Shown: piece by piece, positions 18,353 through 26,877 of the stretch
Numbering within the stretch: position 1 is the stretch's first letter
How the letters are laid out: each line of letters starts with the position of its first letter
Assembly (NCBI RefSeq): GCF_001982605.1
Contig: NZ_MLCN01000006.1
Location: 1 to 64,000 of the forward strand
From: Alkanindiges hydrocarboniclasticus
GTDB lineage: Bacteria; Pseudomonadota; Gammaproteobacteria; Pseudomonadales; Moraxellaceae
Direction of reading: 5' to 3'
Length of the DNA: 64,000 nucleotides
The notes under the pieces: generated by a model
Databases searched by the model: none
Told to the model about the DNA's origin: nothing
The model's input: the letters and a program-made list of their open reading frames with translations, nothing else
Position numbers and translations under genes: made by a program

Positions 18353-19000
18353 TTAAGCTGAAGCTTTTTTGGATTCCTGCTTGTCAGACTGACCTTTATG
18401 TTTGTAATAGCGACGAATTGCAAAGCCGGCAGCAAGTAATAAAACCACTACGATGACATTGCCTATTCCAGATAGCCAGTGCGAGAATTTTTCAACATTA
18501 TTACCCAGATAATAACCCGCCAACGCTAAAATACTGGTCCAGATAATAGTGCCCATACTGGTATACAGTAAAAACAGGCCAAAGGGCATGCGTGCTATAC
18601 CCGCAGGAATACTAATAACGGAGCGGACAGCCGGCACCATACGACCAAAAAACACAATTTTGCGACCATGCTGGTTAAACCAGCCTGTGGCTTTTTTGAG
18701 GTCATCCGGCTTTAGAAATAACCATTTGCCATGGTGTTCAAGCCATGTAGTGAGGCGGTCTTCATGCAATATCCGGCCAATCCAATACAGGGTAATAGCT
18801 GCCAGAATACTACCGCAGCTTCCGGCAATAATAACCCCGATAATATTCAGATCGCCCTGCGACGCCGTAAAGCCCGCAGCAGGCATAATCAGTTCAGAAG
18901 GGATGGGTGGGAATATATTGTCCAGAAACATCAACAGGGCAATTCCGAAATAGCCCAGTTGCTGCATGACTTCGTTAATCCATTGCGCAATTGATGACAT
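18353..19000 (-). CDS. DedA family inner-membrane protein
   Basis: A 215-residue membrane protein with the DedA/SNARE-associated signatures: FLDNIFPPIPSELIMPAAG near the N-terminus and FGRMVPAVRSVISIPAGIARM in the middle, with its membrane-embedded Arg residues. There are about five hydrophobic segments. The family includes flippase-like transporters for undecaprenyl phosphate and other lipids and maintains membrane potential and envelope integrity. AAGGA lies ten bases before the ATG. The tail is Lys-rich (KQESKKASA). Confidence 0.92.
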   Translation of the reverse strand: MSSIAQWINEVMQQLGYFGIALLMFLDNIFPPIPSELIMPAAGFTASQGDLNIIGVIIAGSCGSILAAITLYWIGRILHEDRLTTWLEHHGKWLFLKPDDLKKATGWFNQHGRKIVFFGRMVPAVRSVISIPAGIARMPFGLFLLYTSMGTIIWTSILALAGYYLGNNVEKFSHWLSGIGNVIVVVLLLAAGFAIRRYYKHKGQSDKQESKKASA

Positions 19001-19060
19001 ATTTAATTAATCCTTAGGCTGCATTATTCATTAACTTTCAATAGCTCATCCTATAGTTAT

Positions 19061-19087
19061 AAAAAAAGCACCCGAAGGTGCTTTTTA
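19061..19087 (-). terminator. Terminator of the glycine-zipper gene
   Basis: Perfect stem AAAAAGCACC / GGTGCTTTTT around a CGAA loop. A-runs and T-runs on opposite sides would let it work in both directions. Confidence 0.85.
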
Positions 19088-19097
19088 GTCAATGCAC

Positions 19098-20153
19098 TTA
19101 GTGAGTAACACGGTTCCATGCATCACGGGTTGCATTTTTAGCTTGTTCCCATTTTAGACGGGACTCGCCTTTAAACTCTTCCCAGTTGCGTTCAAGATCG
19201 CTCTCGGCATCTTCAAAGCGCGCATCATTGCCATAACGTGCACGGTTTTCATAACCCAGACGATACGCAGGGCTATAATCACGGTCATAGTCCAGATCAG
19301 AATACAGGGCTGAATTGCTGGAATGATATGGGGTAGTGGTATAGCTGTTGCGCCAGTAGTTATCTTCTTCGGTTGGATTCATGGCTTCACCAGCGGCATG
19401 CCCTGCAACACCACCAGCGACTGCGCCAATTGCACCACCCACTACAGTACCTACCGGACCAGCAGCAGAACCAATGGCTGCGCCAGCCGCTGCACCACCA
19501 ATGCCACCAACACCTGTACCTACAGGATGAGAACCGGGTTCACCAGTGATTGGATCACGGTTTAAGTCATTGTCAGTACGGGTTGTACTGTCATAATGAC
19601 CAGTGCTACGGGTAGTGGCACGATCCCATGCATCACGGGTTGCATGCTTGGCCTGATTCCACTCTAGGCGTGATTCGCCTTTTACTTCATCCCACTTACG
19701 GCTTAGATCAGTTTCTGCATCTTCAAAGCGGTGGGTCTGGTTATAGTGCGCACGGTTTTCATAACCTACGCGGTAGGCAGTACTGTAATCGCGGTCGTAG
19801 TTCAAGTCAGGATGCTGGCTGGCATCAGACTTATAATATGAAGTGTTGCTATAGTTTTCACGCCAGTAGGCTTCTTCTTCGGTTGGATTCATGGCTTCGC
19901 CGGCAGCATGACCAGCCGCTGCACCAGCAATTGCACCAATAACACCACCAACCATAGAGCCTATCGGGCCAGCAACAGCACCAATAGCTGCACCAGCCGC
20001 TGCACCACCACCAGCACCTAAGCCAGTACCAACTGGATGGGAGCCAGGTTCTCCAGTAATCGGATCAGCATTTAAATCATCGCGCGCCTCATCCGACATA
20101 TTTTTAATTTGGTCGCGGTCCATGTTGTCTAAATTATCACGTGAACTACTCAT
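19098..20153 (-). CDS. Glycine-zipper protein made of two 170-residue repeats
   Basis: A 351-residue protein. The start at 20153 (MSSSRDNLDN) has GGAG nearby; an upstream extension to 20177 has none. After a 26-residue lead come two homologous units offset by exactly 170 residues without gaps. Each has an ITGEPGSHPVGTG cap, a Gly/Ala-rich zipper (about residues 44-86 and 214-256), GHAAGEAMNPTEE, a Tyr-rich segment YDRDYS-AYR-GYENRA, and the C-terminal EDAE-DL...KGESRL-W-QAK-ATRDAW module. Glycine zippers of this sort insert in or associate with membranes. There is no signal peptide. The function is unknown; desiccation or stress proteins of Moraxellaceae have similar composition, which is only a hint. 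Confidence 0.8.
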   Translation of the reverse strand: MSSSRDNLDNMDRDQIKNMSDEARDDLNADPITGEPGSHPVGTGLGAGGGAAAGAAIGAVAGPIGSMVGGVIGAIAGAAAGHAAGEAMNPTEEEAYWRENYSNTSYYKSDASQHPDLNYDRDYSTAYRVGYENRAHYNQTHRFEDAETDLSRKWDEVKGESRLEWNQAKHATRDAWDRATTRSTGHYDSTTRTDNDLNRDPITGEPGSHPVGTGVGGIGGAAAGAAIGSAAGPVGTVVGGAIGAVAGGVAGHAAGEAMNPTEEDNYWRNSYTTTPYHSSNSALYSDLDYDRDYSPAYRLGYENRARYGNDARFEDAESDLERNWEEFKGESRLKWEQAKNATRDAWNRVTH

Positions 20154-20624
20154 CGCTTTACTCCAATTGACTTTCAAAATTTTTAATCTGAACAGTTACC
20201 TGAATTACTAGTACTGCATTTCTTTCCATAAACAGGGCTGTACCCTATGTCGCTACTGTAGTTTGTCGCAAATGTAGTTGCTAAGCGTTTCTTGTTGGAG
20301 GGTTGAAGTAAAAAAAGCGTGAAGCGTAATGAAGCGTGACAGTTGTAGATGATGCGTAAACAATCCTTTAAGTCGGCCTAAAGATTGCTACTTTAAGGCG
20401 GTATCCGGTTTGAGTAGTGCACGTTAATAAATAGGTAAAAAATGCTGCAAGCGCTTAAAATTTTCAAAAGTGATGTTTTAAACCATGTCAATTTTTTTAA
20501 TAAATTTAGTTGTTAACATACTTAAATACCAGATCTAAAAAACGGGCCAGTAAAAGCATACTGTCCCGTTAATTGTTGCTCTAATTGGCTGATCACTACA
20601 TTAGCCGCTTAAACCTTGGAAGAG
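20154..20624. other. Intergenic region upstream of the glycine-zipper gene
   Basis: It carries the promoter of the glycine-zipper gene, not clearly defined, and the trhO terminator at 20536-20570. No other gene is seen. Confidence 0.4.
20536..20570 (-). terminator. Terminator of trhO
   Basis: On the minus strand AACGGG-ACAGTA pairs with TACTG-GCCCGTT and is followed by a T-run. Confidence 0.8.
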
Positions 20625-21596
20625 TTAAAGTCTCTTGCGCTTGGCACGGGTTAGTTGCGACTGACGCATACGAAAGCCTGCTTTTTGCTGTTCAGTGGTT
20701 TTATCAATGCAGTAAACACAGCTTACCCCAAGCTCATAGCTGGATAGCTCTACTTCTTCAGGTGTAAGTGGCCAGCCACAGGCATGACATTTGACACTTT
20801 CACCTTCCTGCACGCCATGAGTTACACCAGTACGGTTATCAAATACAAAGCATTCGCCTTCCCACAGACTTTCATCTGCCGGGATTTTTTCCAGATAGTT
20901 TAAGATACCACCCTTGAGATGATAGACCTCTTTAAAACCCTGTTGTAGTAGCAGACTGGTGGATTTTTCACAGCGAATACCACCCGTACAGAACATGGCA
21001 ATTTTTTTGTCTTTGGCATCGCTCAGGTTTTTTTCAACATATTCCGGGAATTCACGGAAACTTTCGGTTTGGGGATCAATGGCATTTTTAAATGTACCGG
21101 CTTTATATTCATAGTCATTGCGGGTATCAATTAAAATTACATCGTCCTGTTGAATAAAGTCGTGCCACTCTTCAGGATTAAGATAATGGCCTACCTGCGA
21201 ACGGGGCTGAACTTCTACTCCCAGGGTAACAATTTCTTTTTTTAGTTTAACCTTGGTTTTACGAAATGGCTTTTCGGAACTCGATGATTCCTTATATTCC
21301 ATATTGGTAAAGCCATAATCCAGCAGGTAGTGACGCATCTGGTCAATGGCCGCACGCGAGCCTGCCACAGTGCCATTAATGCCTTCGCCCGCAACAATCA
21401 GGGTGCCGCAGATGTTAAGTGAGCTAAGCAAATCTAGTAATTGTTGCTGTAATGCTGATGGATCGGCAACCGGATGAAACTGGTAGAGCGCCGCCACAAC
21501 CCAGTTTTGATCAGCCGTGCCTGCATTGACAGGGTTTTGATCGATGGTGGTTGTAGAAGACGCAGGTGCAAGCTGCTGGTCTAATGTTGCGGACAT
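20625..21596 (-). CDS. trhO: tRNA uridine(34) hydroxylase TrhO (rhodanese domain)
   Basis: A 323-residue protein of the YceA/TrhO family, which hydroxylates uridine 34 of tRNA as a step to 5-methoxyuridine-type modification. An N-terminal acylphosphatase-like part (GTLIVAGEGINGTVAGS) precedes a rhodanese domain with the active-site loop CTGGIRCEKSTS. A C-terminal cysteine cluster (CHACGWPLTPEE, CVYCIDKT) could bind metal. The first 30 residues are a low-complexity Ala/Thr/Gln extension. AGGAG lies six bases before the ATG. Confidence 0.93.
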   Translation of the reverse strand: MSATLDQQLAPASSTTTIDQNPVNAGTADQNWVVAALYQFHPVADPSALQQQLLDLLSSLNICGTLIVAGEGINGTVAGSRAAIDQMRHYLLDYGFTNMEYKESSSSEKPFRKTKVKLKKEIVTLGVEVQPRSQVGHYLNPEEWHDFIQQDDVILIDTRNDYEYKAGTFKNAIDPQTESFREFPEYVEKNLSDAKDKKIAMFCTGGIRCEKSTSLLLQQGFKEVYHLKGGILNYLEKIPADESLWEGECFVFDNRTGVTHGVQEGESVKCHACGWPLTPEEVELSSYELGVSCVYCIDKTTEQQKAGFRMRQSQLTRAKRKRL

Positions 21597-21882
21597 GAAA
21601 CGCTCCTAAAGAGTCTGCCTAAATACATAAACAGGAAAATGAGACGCGCATATTCTACTGGTTTGAACTACAAAGCGCGATAAATTCCATAAAAAAATTA
21701 TGGTTTAATTGCGCTCATGGCCACAATAATAAAATAGCTAAAATTTTCATTGGTTAAACGCCAGAATAAAAAACTGATATTGTCTATATATAGATTTTAA
21801 TATTTAATAAAATACTAGATATTGTGTTTTTATTAATCAGTGTAGAGCATGGGAAACAAACCGTGAATAATTGGAGGTTCAA

Positions 21883-22350
21883 TTGACTGCTGCCTTAACG
21901 CCTTGCGCCGGAAAATGCTCAACCGTATTTGGGGATAGTGTTTGCCGTGGCTGCCGTCGTTTTAGCCATGAAGTTATTCACTGGAACCGTTATTCACCAG
22001 AAGAACAGCGCCTGATCTGGCAACGACTGGATAGCCAGCTTGACCAGATTTTGTTACCACTGGTGCAAATTCGGGATGAGCAGGCACTGGACGAATTGCT
22101 GCGCTCGCAGCAGGTGCGCTTGCTGGAGAAGGCCTCGGCAGGTCGCAAGATTTACCATGCCCTACGGATTTGCCAGCGTAATCCGGCTTGTCTTGAGCGG
22201 GCAGGTTTGAACGTATCAGCCCTGCATTTGCAAAAAATATGGCAATTGTTTGAGCAGCGCATTTATTCACTGGCGGTGGCCAGCTTTGAACTGGCGTGGT
22301 TACGGGCAGCCCAATTTGGTGAAACTGCCGCAGGCGCCAATAGCTTATAA
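21883..22350 (+). CDS. DUF1289 cysteine-motif protein
   Basis: A TTG start at 21883 with GGAGG five bases upstream gives a 155-residue protein beginning MTAALTPCAGKC. The N-terminal C-x3-C...C-x2-C motif (CAGKC, VCRGCRR) with EVIHWNRYSPEEQRLIW is the DUF1289 signature, a likely metal-binding small domain. The C-terminal two thirds is a helical extension that I do not recognise. The function is unknown. Confidence 0.75.
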   Translation: MTAALTPCAGKCSTVFGDSVCRGCRRFSHEVIHWNRYSPEEQRLIWQRLDSQLDQILLPLVQIRDEQALDELLRSQQVRLLEKASAGRKIYHALRICQRNPACLERAGLNVSALHLQKIWQLFEQRIYSLAVASFELAWLRAAQFGETAAGANSL

Positions 22351-22589
22351 AGATTTTATAAGGAAAACCCATGAAGCAGGCAAACCCCAAAATGTTATTT
22401 TCTAATTAAAAGATTGATTTATAAAGATAATTATTAATTATTCCATTGCGATCATCTTCCATTTTGTTAATTTAAATTCATTATAATGAAAGCAATATTG
22501 TAAGTTTTTGAGTTATTTACCCACTGTTATTTACAGGATAACTTAATAATAACCAGAAAAATGCTAACTAAATAGCAAAAATTAACTTG

Positions 22590-22628
22590 TCTAAAATTAA
22601 TTTTAGATATATCTTTTTTATATCTAAA
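22590..22628. promoter_or_regulatory. Palindromic operator cluster before the PadR gene
   Basis: A perfect 18-base palindrome TCTAAAATTAATTTTAGA (22590-22607) shares its right half with a second inverted repeat, TTTAGATATA (22602-22611) and TATATCTAAA (22619-22628). The ATG of the PadR gene is 20 bases downstream. Self-regulation by the PadR protein is the simplest reading. Confidence 0.6.
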
Positions 22629-22647
22629 TTAAAATAAGGCCAATCTA

Positions 22648-23136
22648 ATGGTGTCTGAATCGGCTTTACCCGCAGGCAGTAAGCAGCGTGGTTTTGGTCA
22701 TGGTGGTTTACGTCTGGTGCTGCTTACCTTAATTAATGAACAACCGCGTCATGGCTATGATTTGATTAAAGCTGTTGAGGAGCTTACGTCGGGTCATTAT
22801 CGCCCAAGCGCAGGTATGGTTTATCCCTTGTTAAATCAACTGGTAGACCAAGGCTTAATCAGCGCTGAAAGTACCGCGCTGGATGAAAATAAAAAGCAGG
22901 TTTATGCCATACAAACAGCCGGCAAGAAACTGTTGACTGATGAATCCCTACGGGTTGAGCATATTTTTGCCCGGGTTCGCCAGCGTGCCAAGCAGCCGGT
23001 GCAAGTAACACGCGCTATTGAAAACTTTAAGCTGGCTGTGCGGCTCAAGCTTGGTAATGAAGTATTAACTGCGGTACAGGCCAGCCAGTTGACCGAAATT
23101 CTGGACCATGCTGTCCGTCAAATTGAACAACTGTAA
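22648..23136 (+). CDS. PadR family transcriptional regulator, YqjI-like
   Basis: A 162-residue regulator with the PadR winged-helix domain: LRLVLLTLINEQPRHGYDLIKAVEELTSGHYRPSAGMVYPLLNQL is the recognition-helix region, followed by the wing DENKKQVYAIQTAGKKLL. A helical dimerisation part ends the protein. The N-terminal RGFGHGG echoes the metal-binding start of E. coli YqjI, a nickel-responsive repressor of the ferric reductase gene yqjH. The next gene encodes just such a reductase, so the pair is probably a YqjI/YqjH-like system arranged in tandem rather than divergently. Confidence 0.85.
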   Translation: MVSESALPAGSKQRGFGHGGLRLVLLTLINEQPRHGYDLIKAVEELTSGHYRPSAGMVYPLLNQLVDQGLISAESTALDENKKQVYAIQTAGKKLLTDESLRVEHIFARVRQRAKQPVQVTRAIENFKLAVRLKLGNEVLTAVQASQLTEILDHAVRQIEQL

Positions 23137-23176
23137 ATCATTTAAAAACCGCTCTAAACATAGCAGAGGTAAAAAT

Positions 23177-24025
23177 ATGCAACAGAACGACCTGAACCTG
23201 CAAAATGACCCCAACAGGGAGCCACGTAAAGCGTACCGGGTTCGCCATCCGCTGAAGTTGCGCACGGCCAGCGTACAGCACATTGAAGAACTTGGCCCCA
23301 ACATGCGGCGTTTCGTATTGACAGGAAGTGATTTTGCCGATTTTACCAGTGCCAGTTTTGATGATCATGTCAAAGTATTTTTTCCGGATGCACAAAGCGG
23401 CCAACTGATACTGCCACAAGTGGAAGGGCAGGGCATTGCAGCCAGTGAGGGGCCAAAGCCAATCATGCGGGACTACACCCCGCGCTATTTTGATACCAGC
23501 CAGCTTAGCCTGACCATTGATTTTGCATTACATGAGGCAGGCCCGGCTTCGGACTGGGCCAGACAGGCCAAAGTAGGGGATATACTGGGTATTGGCGGGC
23601 CACGCGGTTCTATGGTTATTCCCATGGATTTTGCAGGTTATGTACTGATTGGCGATGAAACCGCAATGCCTGCCATTGGCCGCCGTCTGGAGGAGCTACC
23701 CCGGGATGCGCAGGTGCTGGTCATTGCCGAAGTGGATTGCTTGCAGGATCAGTTGAGCTGGGATTGCCCACAGGATACCGAAATCCTGTGGTTACAGCGC
23801 ATGGGCCAACCTATGGGGCAAGCTGACCTTTTTTTGCAGGCACTGAAACATGCGCCGTTTCCAATTAAGGATTTTCATACCTGGATTGCTGCAGAAACCA
23901 GCGTGGCGCGTCAATTGCGCAAAACCCTGATTGCGGAATATGGTGTGAATAAAAATTACATCAAGGCAGCAGGTTACTGGCAGCAGGGCAAAAGCGATTC
24001 GCATCAGGTACTGGAAGATGAATAA
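23177..24025 (+). CDS. Siderophore-interacting protein / ferric-chelate flavoreductase, YqjH-like
   Basis: A 282-residue flavoprotein. The start at 23177 has AGAGG upstream. FAD is bound by RDYTPRYF (the R-x-Y-T motif); the NAD(P)-binding side includes GDILGIGGPRGSM, then YVLIGDETAMPAIGRRLEELP, and the C-terminal GYWQQGK. This matches the SIP/YqjH family, which reduces ferric siderophore complexes in the cytosol to release iron. It lies 40 bases after the PadR gene and is almost certainly cotranscribed with it. Confidence 0.9.
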   Translation: MQQNDLNLQNDPNREPRKAYRVRHPLKLRTASVQHIEELGPNMRRFVLTGSDFADFTSASFDDHVKVFFPDAQSGQLILPQVEGQGIAASEGPKPIMRDYTPRYFDTSQLSLTIDFALHEAGPASDWARQAKVGDILGIGGPRGSMVIPMDFAGYVLIGDETAMPAIGRRLEELPRDAQVLVIAEVDCLQDQLSWDCPQDTEILWLQRMGQPMGQADLFLQALKHAPFPIKDFHTWIAAETSVARQLRKTLIAEYGVNKNYIKAAGYWQQGKSDSHQVLEDE

Positions 24026-24043
24026 AGCTTTCAGTTAAGCAGG

Positions 24044-24092
24044 CCATAAAAAACTTTTGTTAATGCGGATCATATAAAAAGGTTTTTTATGG
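24044..24092 (+). terminator. Long AT-rich inverted repeat, probable terminator of the reductase unit
   Basis: CCATAAAAAACTTTT at 24044-24058 pairs with AAAAGGTTTTTTATGG at 24077-24092 with one mismatch or bulge. The T-rich right arm may terminate the upstream unit. Confidence 0.5.
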
Positions 24093-24108
24093 TCAGGTTA
24101 AACATGGC

Positions 24109-24138
24109 CGGGTTAAATAGGGTTGGGTTAAATAGGGG
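24109..24138. repeat. Short tandem repeat
   Basis: Two copies of GGGTTAAATAGGG lie next to each other, separated by two bases, in the intergenic region after the reductase. A related GGTTAAAC precedes them. Confidence 0.5.
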
Positions 24139-24215
24139 CCTACGTTATTGAAACTGCCACAATATTGAATTTCCAACCGCTTAATGCATAACCTAAATTG
24201 CAATACCTAGGTAAG

Positions 24216-24689
24216 CTAAGGCACAACAATAATAGTGACCCGACGGTTTTCAGCACGGCCTTCCAGCGTGTCATTACTGGCAATGGGCTGTTTGTCTGCC
24301 ATGCCGTGCGTGTGAACTTCCGTGGCGGGCAAGCCACCGGCAAAAAGAGCCATAGCCACGGTCGCTGCCCGTTTTTGAGAAAGTTCCTGATTAAATTCGG
24401 CTATGCCCGTGCTGTCGGTATGGCCATTGATATTCAGGCGCAGGATGCCTACCTGTTGTAGTTGCTGGGCTAAAATTTTTAAGTTGGCTTGGGTTTCCGG
24501 CTTAATGGCAGATTCATTGCTGGCAAACAGCAGGCGCTCGGGCAGTGCCAGGGACCAGCCGTCATCAGTAAGTATGAATCCCTGTTGTTGCAGGGTTTTA
24601 ATCTGTTTTTTATTTAGCCCGTGCATGGTCTGGCAAGCAGCCAGTACAGCAAATACAAGTACCAGACTAAGTGTTTTAAGCAAACTCAT
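24216..24689 (-). CDS. yfiB: OmpA-domain lipoprotein YfiB
   Basis: A 157-residue protein from the ATG at 24689, which has AAGGAAA upstream. The signal ends in the lipobox LAAC. The OmpA-like C-terminal domain includes LRLNINGHTDSTG and ...EGRAENRRVTIIV, the peptidoglycan-binding residues. In Pseudomonas and E. coli YfiB is the outer-membrane part of the YfiBNR system and sequesters YfiR to release the cyclase YfiN. It is the third gene of this operon. Confidence 0.88.
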   Translation of the reverse strand: MSLLKTLSLVLVFAVLAACQTMHGLNKKQIKTLQQQGFILTDDGWSLALPERLLFASNESAIKPETQANLKILAQQLQQVGILRLNINGHTDSTGIAEFNQELSQKRAATVAMALFAGGLPATEVHTHGMADKQPIASNDTLEGRAENRRVTIIVVP

Positions 24690-24719
24690 GGAAGTTTCCT
24701 TGTTGGGCCACATCAGGGT

Positions 24720-26018
24720 TTAAGGGTTAAATACGGCATTGTTGAGTAAAGACCAACTATTGTTTGGCACCAGTTTGGCGCGATACATGGCAGCATCGGC
24801 CTTGGCCAGCAGTTGTTCTGGTGTCTTGCATTGGGAGGACAGCGCAATACCAATACTTAAGCCAATATTGACAGATTCGCCTGTCGGTAAAATGACAGGT
24901 TCTTCTACACCGGACAGAATACTTTCGGCGACAGCAATGGCATTTTTCTTGTCATGGATTTCAGGCAGAATCACTGCAAACTCATCACCGCCCAGCCGTG
25001 CCACAAAATCATTCTGGCGCAGGCGTGCCACCAGTCGTTTACCCATTTCAATTAAAATATGATCACCCGCAGCATGACCATAGGTATCGTTAATCTGTTT
25101 AAAATGGTCATTGTCAATAAACAGCAGCGCCATGGGATTACTGTCCTGCGCCTGTGCAAACAGGGTATCCAGCTGGGCTTCAAAATAACTGCGGTTGGCA
25201 AGGCCAGTTAAACTGTCATGGGTAGCTTTGTGCAGCAAGGTGTCATTTTCGGCCTTGATGTGCTGGTGCCAGCGCTCGATTTCATCCAGCAGGCTGTTAA
25301 AGTCCTGACTTAAGTCTTCCAGTTCACGGATTTTGGCAGGGGGCAAACGCAGGTTAAAGGCCCGTTGTTCACGTACCAGATTGGCCACATTGGTGATTTT
25401 TTTAAACGAGTTGACAATATAGGTGTGAGTGCGCAGTGAACAGTAACTTACGCAAATTATTGTAATAATGAGGCAGCCAAGAAGGCCCAGCAATACTTGG
25501 CCCAGAAAGTTGATAATGCCGGCCGAGTTACCTTTTAGCCAGACCAGTCCAATTTGCTGGCCATCATGCATGATGGGTTCAGTCACCGTTTTAGAAAAAA
25601 TCCACTGGTTAAAGGTGTGCTTGATAAAATCCAGCGAGCCATGATCTTCAGGCTTGAGCTGCGCAATGGTTTCGCCCTTGTTGCCCAGAACGCGGATTTC
25701 ATTAAATTCATCACGATAGGTAAGCTGGTTAATGGTGTCCTGTACGGCCTGCCGGTCATTAAATACCACACCAGCCTCAACCCGGTAGCTCACCGTACTG
25801 GCAATCAGTTGCAGGTTTTTTTGGGCATAGCTGTTGAGCGAGACAAACGATACCACAGACAGTAAAGTACCCGAAACCAGCAAGGTCATTAGCAAAACCA
25901 GCAGATGGGTATTCCTGAACAGCCGTTGCAAGCTGGGCTGCGAGTGCTTGGAATTCTTCTGTTGATTCTTGGGCTGCTCCTTGGCTGGAGACTGGCCTTG
26001 CGAATGCGCAGCTGTCAT
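24720..26018 (-). CDS. dgcN: Membrane diguanylate cyclase DgcN/YfiN
   Basis: A 432-residue diguanylate cyclase making c-di-GMP. A basic, Gln-rich N-terminus is followed by a transmembrane segment (LLVLLMTLLVSGTLLSVV), a periplasmic CHASE8-like region, a second transmembrane segment (LLGLLGCLIITIICVSY), a HAMP domain, and a GGDEF domain with ARLGGDEFAVILPE. The inhibitory RxxD site (RQND) stands five residues before GGDEF, so product inhibition should be intact. It overlaps yfiR by four bases and has AAGG upstream. Confidence 0.92.
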   Translation of the reverse strand: MTAAHSQGQSPAKEQPKNQQKNSKHSQPSLQRLFRNTHLLVLLMTLLVSGTLLSVVSFVSLNSYAQKNLQLIASTVSYRVEAGVVFNDRQAVQDTINQLTYRDEFNEIRVLGNKGETIAQLKPEDHGSLDFIKHTFNQWIFSKTVTEPIMHDGQQIGLVWLKGNSAGIINFLGQVLLGLLGCLIITIICVSYCSLRTHTYIVNSFKKITNVANLVREQRAFNLRLPPAKIRELEDLSQDFNSLLDEIERWHQHIKAENDTLLHKATHDSLTGLANRSYFEAQLDTLFAQAQDSNPMALLFIDNDHFKQINDTYGHAAGDHILIEMGKRLVARLRQNDFVARLGGDEFAVILPEIHDKKNAIAVAESILSGVEEPVILPTGESVNIGLSIGIALSSQCKTPEQLLAKADAAMYRAKLVPNNSWSLLNNAVFNP

Positions 26019-26650
26019 GGGGCTACCTTTTTCTTGCGACCAAGTAAGAGCACATTGGGATTAACATGAATGCCACTTCTGGCCAGTGAATCCAGGTTAA
26101 CCTTGAATGTAACGGGTGATGCAGTGGTATCCAGACAAAACATGCTGCCCAGCTCGCAGTCTGGATTGGCTTCACTAATGGTGAGCACCGGATGAGCCTT
26201 GCTACCAGATACCTTTTGCTGTTGCTGCGGTGAAATTTCGCCAAAATAAATGACATCGCACTGGGTATTTAGACGGTTAATATCGTATTCCTGTCGTAAG
26301 GTGACTATCTTCAAAGTTTTCTCGGGTAAAACAGCCGACTCCAGTACAGCACTATATTGTGTAGGGGCTACCACACACAGCTGCACGGGGTTTCTGGCTG
26401 GTTGCCATTTGGTATAACTTAAAATGCCCAGAACAATCCGAGCGACCTCTTCGCTTTTTAGCGCCTGCTTTGCCTCGCTGTGAAGCGGTGTAGTGGCACT
26501 AACCGTAGTAAAATATCCCATCATCAATAGCGCCATAAAAAACTGGCATGCCAGACCCCGACGCAACGGGACGGCACAACAATAAGCTGTTTTACAGGCA
26601 GCAGCCTGCAAGGCACAGCAGTACCTTTTAACTGAATTAAGGATTTCCAT
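26015..26650 (-). CDS. yfiR: Periplasmic YfiR (DUF4154), repressor of DgcN
   Basis: A 211-residue secreted protein. The signal-like stretch FFMALLMMGYFTTVSA sits behind an unusually long Cys- and Arg-containing N-terminus, so the true start may be further in. The DUF4154 core shows VARIVLGILSYTKWP-like sequence, VQLCVVAPTQY, CDVIYFG, HPVLTISEANPDCELGSMFCL and the C-terminal ...INPNVLLLGRK. Paired cysteines are present; in P. aeruginosa they hold YfiR in a disulfide-locked state. It is the first gene of yfiR-dgcN-yfiB. Confidence 0.88.
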   Translation of the reverse strand: MEILNSVKRYCCALQAAACKTAYCCAVPLRRGLACQFFMALLMMGYFTTVSATTPLHSEAKQALKSEEVARIVLGILSYTKWQPARNPVQLCVVAPTQYSAVLESAVLPEKTLKIVTLRQEYDINRLNTQCDVIYFGEISPQQQQKVSGSKAHPVLTISEANPDCELGSMFCLDTTASPVTFKVNLDSLARSGIHVNPNVLLLGRKKKVAP

Positions 26651-26877
26651 ACCCGGGCATTGTTACAATGTGTTAAGCAAAATAAGACGCCATCATAATC
26701 TGTTTTGATGACAAGCACAGTAGACTGGAACGCTAAAACCAGCGCAATTATTGTACGGATGCCATTAAAAAAATATGGCAATAACGCCATAAACAAATTA
26801 TTTTCTGGCAAATCCTGCTTATTTTGAACTGATCCGCTATGCTTGGCGGCAATTTTTGGCAACATACGATTTTTCCA

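Noticed and set aside
24109-24138. Possible CRISPR-like array from the GGGTTAAATAGGG repeats
   Set aside because: Only two adjacent copies without unique spacers.
24140-24461. Plus- and minus-strand frames around the yfiB end
   Set aside because: They are antisense or frame shadows of the OmpA-domain gene.
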